From assembly GCA_025765615.1 (NCBI GenBank), contig JAIVFJ010000160.1:87516-151515 (forward strand): a stretch of DNA of 64,000 nt, given 5' to 3'. The notes under the pieces were generated by a model. The model did no database searches, had not been told where the DNA came from, and was given only the letters and a program-made list of their open reading frames with translations. The position numbers were made by a program, and so were the translations under genes. The DNA comes from Zopfochytrium polystomum. Lineage: Eukaryota > Chytridiomycota > Chytridiomycetes > Chytridiales > Chytridiaceae. This document shows, in pieces, positions 1 to 7,870 of this stretch; within the stretch, counting starts at the first letter, position 1, and each line of letters begins with the position of its first letter.

Positions 1-101
1 AGACTTGATAGCATTTATGATTGAACGTGAGCGGAAGAGAGATGAGAAGGAATAACGTTCATGCAGTGTGGATTGCAATAAACTTCGAGCAGAGTGTACG
101 C

Positions 102-1358
102 TTAAATAGCCTCAATGGCCGCGAGGTACGCCTTAATTGCATCTCGCCTTGCCTTTGCCTGGTTCCCACCCACCACACCAACCAGGTCTTCATCATTGTC
201 TCCATCACCTGCTGCAGCTTCACCAACGGCCTCGTCATCTGCGGCTGTGTTGTCAAACTCCAAATTGTCGAGGATATCGTCTGAGTCGATAAGCACATTG
301 TGAAGCACGATGCATGCCATAAGCGCCTTGGCCGCATTTTCGTAGCCGTAGGTGTCCACTCTGGTTTTGTCCAACCCGTTGTTGACATTGCCTTTCTGGT
401 CCAGAATGCCACGCAGAATTCGAAATCGCATGTTCAAAAGACCAATTGCTCGTTCAACTGTCATACGCGTTTTGGAGTGAATCTTGTTATAACGGCGCTC
501 ATCTGCATTGATTGTGTCGTGAGCGAAGGGCGTCATAACGTGGGTGTACAACTTGTACCCTGCGTCAGCGAGAATAACCCGCCCCTGTGGAAGAACAATA
601 TGTATAGTGCGACCGAAAATAGACCTGGAGAAGACCCCCAAATCGTTCTCCGAACCCTGACGCAGAGCGAAGTCCCGAATGCGCATTTGGTGGTCCACAA
701 CAATCATTGCGTTGATCGCAGGGAACTTTTTCCGGCAGTACCAACCCTCGTAATCACGAGGATGCTCGATCTCGAAAAGCGATCCATCCACAGCCAAGCA
801 AGCGCCAGGGAAGCCAAACTGTTTCTCGAACCCAGTGGCAAGCAGATCCCATTCTGCGCTTGTGTCTGGAAGTCTGACCCGCTTTGGGAGGATCGCCTTG
901 ATGAGGACGTCCATGACATCCTGGGTTGCCTGAAACGCTGTGCTTGTGGACATACCGAAATGCTTCGCCGTTTGCTGGTACGATCCAGCGTGCATAAAGT
1001 AGTGGAGGCACGCTGCAGTGCGAACACGGTAGGTGAAAAACGAGTTCCAGCCAATTGGTGCGTGAACATCTGTCCAGTGCGCCTGGATTAGGTTCACAAT
1101 TGCATCGAACGTGGAGCGACGGCCACGAAACTCGCTGTAGTACCACCCCTCGTTGTAACGTGCGTCGCCATCAGCTCTTTCAAGCAGTGACTGCGGAATT
1201 GCAAACTTGCGGCGAGGGGGTCTTCGGAAAGATCGGCCATCCACCCGCCGACGTCGGCGTCGTCGAGATGCGATTGCAGAAATCGCTGACACCGCGGCAA
1301 TTGTTGCAGCAGCTGCAGCCGCAACAAGTTGGAGTTGTCGTCGTTGGACACCCATCAA
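102..1358 (-). CDS. PIF/Harbinger-type DDE transposase (nuclease)
   Basis: This is an uninterrupted 418-residue reading frame. The N-terminal 60 residues are basic and low-complexity. The rest matches the Harbinger nuclease fold (DDE_Tnp_4 family): a first catalytic Asp in CLAVDGSLFEI, a second in VILADAGYKLY, and the Glu in TVERAIGLLNMRFRIL. Family members cut and paste DNA transposons with 3-bp TWA target duplications and normally need a partner Myb/SANT protein. No partner is visible here, so the element is partial in this window or mobilised in trans, or the gene is a domesticated copy. The length is typical of the family and no in-frame stop is seen, so it may be functional. Downstream terminal repeats would lie outside the window. 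Confidence 0.88.
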   Translation of the reverse strand: MMGVQRRQLQLVAAAAAATIAAVSAISAIASRRRRRRRVDGRSFRRPPRRKFAIPQSLLERADGDARYNEGWYYSEFRGRRSTFDAIVNLIQAHWTDVHAPIGWNSFFTYRVRTAACLHYFMHAGSYQQTAKHFGMSTSTAFQATQDVMDVLIKAILPKRVRLPDTSAEWDLLATGFEKQFGFPGACLAVDGSLFEIEHPRDYEGWYCRKKFPAINAMIVVDHQMRIRDFALRQGSENDLGVFSRSIFGRTIHIVLPQGRVILADAGYKLYTHVMTPFAHDTINADERRYNKIHSKTRMTVERAIGLLNMRFRILRGILDQKGNVNNGLDKTRVDTYGYENAAKALMACIVLHNVLIDSDDILDNLEFDNTAADDEAVGEAAAGDGDNDEDLVGVVGGNQAKARRDAIKAYLAAIEAI

Positions 1359-1660
1359 TGGGCCAATTCAGCTTACGTACACAGCGGAGAATCTTTTCTT
1401 TATTTTTTTGGGAGCAGAAACGGCGACGAAAATAAAAAAAGGAGAGGGGGGGTATCCTTTTTTCGAGAGGGGACAGAAAAGGAGACGAGGAATTTTCTGA
1501 TTGGAGGACTTAATTTATCCGCCAAAAGGAGACGGGCTTGAAACGTCCTCTCAGGGAGTTGGCTTCGGCTAAACGGGTTTAGCCTACAATTATTTTGCTG
1601 TCTGGATTTGTTATTATAGTTAAATTAGACATTTTTCTTTTTCCGCGTTTACTTTAAAAT
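1359..1660. other. Intergenic stretch with a perfect short palindrome
   Basis: No gene is seen here. Purine-rich sequence is followed by a perfect inverted repeat at 1567-1584 (GGCTAAAC-GG-GTTTAGCC). This lies where the GC content drops sharply into the AT-rich island, so it may mark a transposon end or an island boundary. That interpretation is inference only. Confidence 0.4.
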
Positions 1661-2458
1661 ATGAAACGCGCTTTACTTGTTGGAATTAATTACACAGGTG
1701 TTCGCGGAGCTCCTCAATTGAATGGTCGCATTAACGATATCGACAATATTAATTCATTTTTATCAAACAAATGTAATTATAAAGACATTCGTGTTCTTAC
1801 TGATAATACTCAAATGAAACCTACTAAACAAAATATTCAAGACTCTTTTGCTTGGCTCCTTAATGGTCATTCTGCTGGTGATACCCTTTTCTTTTATTAC
1901 AGTGGTCATGGTGCCTCTGTTCAAGACTTTAACAGTGATGAATCTGATGGACTTGATAGTTGTCTTGTCCCTCTTGACTACCAAACTAACAGTGTCATTC
2001 TCGACGACTGGCTCTTTGAAAATGTCGCCCAGAAAGTCGTCTCCGGTGCTAAACTCTATTGTTTCACTGACTGCTGTCACTCTGGTACCATGTTTGACTT
2101 GAAATACAACTTTACTTGTAAAAGTCAATGTAAAACCACCAATCCTTCTTCTTACAACAGTTCAGATTGGAGTGATGTTTTTGCACTTTCTATGGAAAAT
2201 TCAAAAGAAATCTCTGGAAGTGTCTGTCTATTCTCTGGTTGTTTAGACGCCGAAACATCTGCCGATACTTATATTAACTGTCGTAGTCAAGGTGCGTTCC
2301 TGTTTCACTCAATTCATTTCAGAAGGTAACGTTAATGTTCCTATCAATGATCTCTTCAAAGACTTGAACGCTCGTTTACAAATCAATGGTTTCAAAGGTC
2401 AACACAGTATGTTCTCTTGTCATAATCCAACTGACTTTCAAACTGTCTTTTCGCCTTA
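1661..2458 (+). pseudogene. Caspase-like (metacaspase, peptidase C14) protein, frameshifted
   Basis: The first 222 residues form a p20-like caspase domain. It starts MKRALLVGINY, has the catalytic His in FYYSGHGA (about residue 84) and the catalytic Cys in FTDCCHSGT (about residue 138). The frame stops at 2329. The neighbouring frame then continues coherently from about 2300 to the TAA at 2458, with a plausible C-terminal end of the fold, so a single indel near 2300 breaks the gene. Both catalytic residues are intact. Metacaspases are Arg/Lys-specific cysteine peptidases found in fungi, protists, bacteria and some giant viruses. The AT-rich, intronless context next to viral-type genes favours a virus-derived copy. 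It starts 34 nt upstream of the tail-collar-like gene's 5' flank and lies on the same strand. Confidence 0.75.
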
Positions 2459-2491
2459 ATTTTTTTACTTGTAATTAGTAAGTAACTAAGT

Positions 2492-3186
2492 ATGGCGCAG
2501 TCTAGACAAATTAATCAAGCTTTTGGACAACTCGTTTTATACAGAAATCCAATTGCTAATATGGAAGTCGCCACTAAATTGTATGTTGATCGTTTTGGAT
2601 TCGTTGGTGACTTGAAATATTCCATTCAATCTAAGGATCATGGTTTTTGGTTGTTATGTGATGGAAGATCTTTGTCTCGTTCAACTTACGCTGCTCTTTT
2701 CAATATCATTGGCACTTCTTTTGGCTCCGCTGATGGAAACTCTTTCAATCTTCCTAATTCTAAAGGACGTGTTCTAGGTTCTATTGGCTCCAGTCCTGGA
2801 CTTTCTAATAGAAACTTGGGTGACACTATTGGTGAAGAAAGACACACTTTAAATATAACTGAAATGCCTAGTCACTCTCACTCTGGCACTACTTCAAACG
2901 CTGGTAGCCATAGTCACACTTACAATGATGCCTACTTTGCTGAACATGCTGGTGGTGGTAACAATGTCTTTGGAACAAGTGCTGGCACTGATACTGATAA
3001 TACTTTTACTATTGACAACCTGATGGTTCGTATTCCACCACTCCTGCTGCTTTAAATACTTCCTCTGTTTCTGATCACTCTCATTCTCTCACAACTTCTA
3101 ATGTTGGCTCTGGTAGTTCTTTCAATGTTATGCAACCAACTGTTTTCATTGGTAACGTCTTTATTTTCTCTGGTAAATTCACATAA
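2492..3186 (+). pseudogene. Phage-tail-collar-domain-like protein, frameshifted
   Basis: Residues 1-50 are an undefined leader. From about residue 50 the sequence shows the collar signature WLLCDGRSLSRSTYAAL, followed by a Gly/Ser/His-rich stretch with HSHSGTTSNAGSHSH. This is typical of proteins with a phage tail-collar domain, which also occur in some large eukaryotic DNA viruses. The frame ends at 3055. A shift near 3020 opens a second frame that keeps the same character (DHSHSLTTSN, then VMQPTVFIGNVFIF) and ends with TAA at 3186. One indel therefore separates two halves of a protein of about 230 residues. A function in a virion surface fibre is inferred from the domain. Confidence 0.65.
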
Positions 3187-3344
3187 TCGTTCCTATTTGT
3201 CCAATTATGTGTAACAATCCTCGAGCTTACCACCTTGTAACTTCGCTTTCATATTTCTCATAGTATTCTATTAATATTTTCTTAAAATCCATTCTCCAGT
3301 TCATCTTTGGCTCTTCGTTTATTGTTCTGTATGCATATCTTATT
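3187..3344. other. AT-rich gap, no gene seen
   Basis: This is about 160 bp between convergent gene ends with no recognisable coding or structural signal. Confidence 0.4.
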
Positions 3345-5239
3345 TTACATTCTTTTACTGTCATGAATTTTACTTAAATGATCGTGCTCACGAGTTCCCT
3401 CAATAAATTCACCATCCGCACAGTTTATATCTCCGTTCTCTCCACAATGCTTCATATGGTGAATCGCATTCATCTGGAACACTGTATGCAACCATTTCAC
3501 GTAAAAAATATTTGCAAAAATTAAGAGTATGCACTGTTGGATGACAGTATCTTTTATGATCTTGCTCCACTGCATTTGGTTGTGTTAAATATTTTATAAT
3601 TGTTTTCATAATTTCTTCTGATCTTACGTACTTTAAATACCATTTTCGAATTAACAAATGTCCATAACCAACTGGGGATGCTCCTTTCTCAAATGCATAC
3701 TCCAACCATTCTTTCTTATTATGTATTATACATTCTATCACTACTTCGTCTGAATGCCATGTATGATCAATAAAGTTGTTATAGATTTCTTTGCTATTAT
3801 CATCGGGTTATTTTTATAAAATTGTCTAATAGGTAAATATACATTATCACGAGTTAACAATAGCATTTTTTCCATGGAAACATGTGCATCCATGTTTTTC
3901 CAAACATTAGAAAAAACATACCATTTATTGTCAGTGAAAGCAAAATTTGGAAAATAGTATTTTAATAGTTCTGCGTGAGGTGTTGTCACCTTAATTGATT
4001 CCAATGTTTTGTTAACCAAATTTGTGATAATTGTGTTGTTAAAAATAGTGTTATCTATAGTTAATTCAAGAAGATCATTTATATCAGAAGTGTCATGTTC
4101 ATTACTGTTGTAATTATTTTGAATATTGTTTTGTACATTGTTTTGTATATTTATAGTGATTCCTAAATATTGATTAAGTGATTTGTATTCACCTGGAATA
4201 TTTAATGCCATTTTGGGAAATACTGAGTTACATTTAATACATTCTGCTCTGTAACCATCTTTATTTAGAACATGTTCACTTTTACATCCATCTTCACATT
4301 TTCTGAAGCTTGGGAATAGAAATGCTAATTCACTCATTGATGATCTTAGTTCAACAGGTCCACATTCAACGTTTGAAATTTCAGCACCACAGTATTCTTT
4401 TACATAAGATTTCATTTCTTGTATAACTTCATTTTTATCAACGTCAACAATATCAGGTTGCCAAGTTGTATCCATTGGTTTATTAACAAGTTGAATCTTG
4501 TAACCAGTTTGTTGTTCAACAGCACTTTCAACTTCACGTAAGATATCATCCATATTACCTTTAACACTGCTTTTTTCAATTGTTAATCCATCATACATGA
4601 AAGTACCGACTTTCATTTTCTTACTAGTAAAAGTCTTATTCATAACCATCAATATTTCATTTTCAATATTCTGCAGCACACGAGAAATAAAGCTAGCTTT
4701 ATGATTTGTTTTTTCAGATTCAATTAATTTTTGATAGACACTAATGTATTTTTTTTCAAGCACAAGCTGTCCAATTAAAGAGTGTAAATAAGTGAATGCA
4801 TACGACGAATATCGTCATTTTCATTTGAAATGTTTTCATCATAAAGAATATACAAGAAAGATTCTTTTGTAAGTCCGTATTTTTTCAAAAAAGCTTCACG
4901 TTGTGTAGTATATTCAAGAAGTGTTTTGTTTGTAATCTTAAGATTTTTTTGAATGAGTTGAAATAGCAATACAGGATGACAATTTTTTATATCAATATCG
5001 TAGTAAATACCATTAACAAGATATGCACGGATTTCACGTTTAAGGCCTTGAAGGCCATTATTTGCATTAAAACGTCCAAAATTGTTAATTTGTGTATAAC
5101 TGACAATTCCAGTACTAGCACGAACCTTATCTTTGGTTTCAGAAGTAATGTCAACACCTTTACGACTTTTAATCATAGAACAGTTAAGAACATTTTGTTT
5201 ACGAATAGGATCGATGTGTTCACGAAGTTTAATAATCAT
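3345..5239 (-). pseudogene. TV-Pol / D5-type viral replication protein, multiply frameshifted
   Basis: Four consecutive minus-strand frames (4775-5239, 3741-4763, 3409-about 3800, 3345-about 3440) read as one protein of about 620 residues broken by three indels. The first piece carries YYDIDIKNCHPVLLFQL, which resembles the palm-like motif of the TV-Pol family (family-A-like polymerases of virophages, transpovirons and related viruses). The second has VGTFMYDGLTI, a possible second palm motif, then a Cys/His cluster (CEDGCKSEH ... CIKC) and NKWYVFSNVWKN, which is reminiscent of the D5_N region preceding superfamily-3 helicases. No Walker A motif is found, so the helicase part is absent, lost or replaced; the last part is unplaced and only faintly ankyrin-like. 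The role in replication is inference from these motifs. Confidence 0.5.
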
Positions 5240-5268
5240 TTTGTGAGATAATTAATGATGTGATTTTT

Positions 5269-5276
5269 TCAATTTT
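5269..5276 (-). promoter_or_regulatory. AAAATTGA box upstream of the TV-Pol-like gene
   Basis: On the minus strand AAAATTGA lies 29 nt upstream of the ATG at 5239. This octamer is the known early-promoter motif of mimivirus-type giant viruses. Variants (AAAATTGC at 6648-6641 and 7226-7219) precede two of the F-box genes. Confidence 0.45.
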
Positions 5277-5370
5277 ATTGAAGCGAATATATTTGAAATA
5301 TTTTATATCATATTATCGTCACATTTCTGATCCAATGTCTCAAGCAATTTAAATTAATAAATGTTAGAAT

Positions 5371-5461
5371 GTCACGTGACTTTCTTAAAAGAATGCTGGT
5401 TTAAACGTAATTAAAAAGTCACGTGACCTTTGCTCTATATTTAATTGGACGGTCACGTGAC
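5371..5461. repeat. Three GTCACGTGAC palindromes
   Basis: Exact 10-bp palindromes lie at 5371-5380, 5418-5427 and 5452-5461, between the TV-Pol-like gene and the first F-box paralog. Related palindromes are at 6096-6107 and 7244-7259, so the motif is confined to this island's intergenic spaces. CACGTG is an E-box core. A regulatory or replication role is inference. Confidence 0.6.
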
Positions 5462-5492
5462 TTAGATTATAAACAACATTTGATAAATTTTG

Positions 5493-6041
5493 TTATGATC
5501 CAAATAGATATTTGATAGGAAACATGTTTTCGAACCAATTAGTGTAAATGTAGTCAGTAAGCTTTGACAAAGAATTATATTTAAACCAGATCATTTTACA
5601 ATCTTTATCTCCACTAATAATAATATTTTGTTTTAAATTTTTAACAGCACTTCTATAAATGTAGTTACTTTAATAATCATTCGATTCACGTTCGATATAT
5701 AATATTTTAGAATCGATAAACCATTCAACACTTACAATAAAAGTATTATCACATTCAACTTCAAACCGACGTACGCCATGACCATGTTCACGCTCTTGAC
5801 AACAAATAGATACAAGTTCCTCAGTTTCATCAATTTCAGCCATTTTTACAAAGTCATTTCCTTTTTGTAATCTGTATCCAAAAAGTCTTCTAAATTCACG
5901 AAAAACACGAAGATGTTTTCTTTTCATTGTATATCCAATATATTTTTCGATGTGTAACTTTTCATTGATAGAACCAATAATGTCACTGAACAAAACATGA
6001 CTGAAAATCATTTGTAAGATTTCATTTGGCAAACGAGTCAT
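5493..6041 (-). pseudogene. F-box-like protein, paralog 1 (nonsense mutation)
   Basis: The N-terminus TRLPNEILQMIFSHVLF is an F-box-like helix pair; F-boxes recruit substrates to SCF ubiquitin ligases through Skp1. The body shares the VSVEWFIDSKILYIERESND block with the neighbouring paralogs. The frame is stopped by TAA at about 5667, where paralog 3 has GAA in the same context, so this is a nonsense substitution. The sequence then continues in frame to the family ending FPIKYLFGS and a TAA at 5493. Giant viruses often encode families of F-box proteins, and host fungi do too. Confidence 0.7.
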
Positions 6042-6095
6042 AATGGTACAGAAATGAAGATTAGCAATGAAATTTTAAATTTCTTGAAATTAGAA

Positions 6096-6107
6096 GGTCA
6101 CGTGACC
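6096..6107. repeat. GGTCACGTGACC palindrome
   Basis: A perfect 12-bp palindrome lies 55-66 nt upstream of the start of F-box paralog 1. It is the same core as the cluster at 5371-5461. Confidence 0.5.
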
Positions 6108-6118
6108 CTCGATTGCAT

Positions 6119-6634
6119 TTATGATCCAAACAGATATTTGATAGGAAACATGTTTTCATACCAATACTCGTAAATGTACTCAGTAAGCTTTGACAAAGAA
6201 TTCGATCTATACCAGATCATTTTACAATCTTTATCTCCACTAATTATATTCTTGTCAAAATATTTTATAGTACTTCTATAAATGTGATTAGTTTCATCAT
6301 CATTAGATTCACGTTCGATATATAATGTTTTAGAATTGAAGAACCATTCAACACTTACAAGAAAAGTTTTATTACATTCAACATCAAGGCGACGTACAAT
6401 ACCTTGTCGATCAGAACACCACATTTTTACAAAGTCCTTTCTTCTTTCTTTTCTGGATCCAAAAAGTCGTCGAAGTAGACGAAAAGCACATACACATTTT
6501 CTTTTCATGTAACATCCAACATATTTTTCAATGTGTAACTTTTCATCAATAGAACCAATAATGTCACTGAAAAATATGTAACTGAAAATAATGTGCAAGA
6601 TTTCATTTGGCAAACTTTTCATAATATTACCCAA
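6119..6634 (-). CDS. F-box-like protein, paralog 2 (intact)
   Basis: This is a 171-residue intact member of the tandem family. It has an F-box-like start (MKSLPNEILHIIFSYIFF), a conserved HIEKYVGC block, a central VSVEWFFNSKTLYIERE strand pair and the ending FPIKYLFGS. The internal ATG at 6622 (MKSLPNE) matches the paralogs better than the upstream ATG at 6634 and is probably the real start. An AAAATTGC box lies 19-26 nt upstream of it. No catalytic domain is present, so a substrate-adaptor role is expected from the F-box. It is the only full-length unbroken copy of the four. Confidence 0.7.
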   Translation of the reverse strand: MGNIMKSLPNEILHIIFSYIFFSDIIGSIDEKLHIEKYVGCYMKRKCVCAFRLLRRLFGSRKERRKDFVKMWCSDRQGIVRRLDVECNKTFLVSVEWFFNSKTLYIERESNDDETNHIYRSTIKYFDKNIISGDKDCKMIWYRSNSLSKLTEYIYEYWYENMFPIKYLFGS

Positions 6635-6666
6635 AATGAAGCAATTTTAAATTTATTTAAAAGCAT

Positions 6667-7212
6667 TTATGATCCAAACAGATATTTGATAGGAAACATG
6701 TTTTCGTACCAATACGTGCAAATGTAATCAGTAAGCTCTGACAAAGAAATAAATCGAAACTAGATCAATTTACAGTCTTTATCTCCACTAATAGTATTTA
6801 GGTGTGTAACAGCACTTCTATAAATGTAGTTACTTTCATAATCATTCGATTCACGTTCGATATATAACATTTTAGAATTGATAAACCATTCAACACTTAC
6901 AATAAAAGTATTATCACATTCAATGTCAAGTCTACGAACAAAACGAGTATGATCACGATCACGATCACAATACCATATGTCATGTTCAGCAATTTTCACG
7001 AAGTCATTTCTATCTTCCCATATTTTTCCAAAATGGTCAAGATCAGGATCAGCATAAACGCGTTTTCTTTTCATATTACATCCAACATATTTTTCAATGT
7101 GTAACTTTTCATCGATGGAACCAACAATGTCACTGAAAAATATGTAACTAAAAATCATATGTAAGATTTCGTTTGGCAAGCTTTTCATGATCTTGAAGAT
7201 TACCATCACCAA
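6667..7212 (-). pseudogene. F-box-like protein, paralog 3 (nonsense mutation)
   Basis: It has the same architecture as paralog 2, with F-box MKSLPNEILHMIFSYIFF starting at 7188. A TAG near 6760 replaces the Trp codon present in paralog 2 (DCKMIW versus DCKLI-stop). After the stop the family ending FPIKYLFGS follows in the same frame down to 6667. The lesion differs from that in paralog 1, so the copies decayed independently. Confidence 0.7.
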
Positions 7213-7243
7213 AATGAAGCAATTTTAAATTTCTTTAAATTGG

Positions 7244-7259
7244 AAGATCACGTGATCTT
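7244..7259. repeat. AAGATCACGTGATCTT palindrome
   Basis: A perfect 16-bp palindrome lies just upstream of F-box paralog 3 and beside the end of paralog 4. It keeps the CACGTG core of the other island palindromes. Confidence 0.55.
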
Positions 7260-7262
7260 CAT

Positions 7263-7490
7263 TTACAACAGAAAGTCGACAGGAAGCATTATATTGATCC
7301 AATACTTGTAAATCAACTTAGTAAAACGAAACAAAGTATATTTCCACTTATCTGGATTACGAAAATATTTTACAGCACCTCTATATACATAATTACTTTC
7401 ATTGTCATTAGATTCTCGTTCAAAATAAAAAATTTTAGAATCAGTGCACCATTCAACACTCACAATAAACGTATCCCAAAGCAACAACAT
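7263..7490 (-). pseudogene. F-box-like family, paralog 4 (C-terminal fragment)
   Basis: Only the C-terminal half remains (TFIVSVEWCTDSKIFYFERE, then NYVYRGAVKYF). The F-box half is missing. The AT-rich island ends at about 7500, so this fragment probably marks its truncated edge. Confidence 0.6.
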
Positions 7491-7870
7491 CTATAATCAT
7501 ATCATTATCAATTTCAATTTACTGGACAACTACTATTTCCTTAATCTCCGCCCAACCTTGTTCCATTGAAATGGTGCATTCTGCCTGGTACTCTTTCGAC
7601 TTGCATGATAGCATGCGGGATTGCTGGGATGAGAGTGGCGGGTGGCGGCTTTGGGCAGGTGTTTTAAGAGTACAAGGGGAACCTTTCATAGGACCAGATT
7701 TATGTAGCATAGAGATGGTAGACGGATTTTTACCGCTGAAACCTTGTGTGATGGAGTGTTGGCCTGGCTAGCGTGGAGTGAGGTGGGACTAGTCATTTCT
7801 TTGTTTCGCTTCTATCTTTTACCAGTTTCTCTTTCGTCTTACGATTCGGAATGTTTAGTTGTCATTGCTT
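7491..7870. other. Intergenic, no supported gene
   Basis: Base composition rises to moderate GC here, and no coherent reading frame or repeat is recognised. It is the boundary between the AT-rich island and the next cluster. Confidence 0.4.

Noticed and set aside
300..1091. Long plus-strand frame opposite the Harbinger transposase
   Set aside because: It is an antisense shadow of a clearly conserved transposase and has no recognisable domain.
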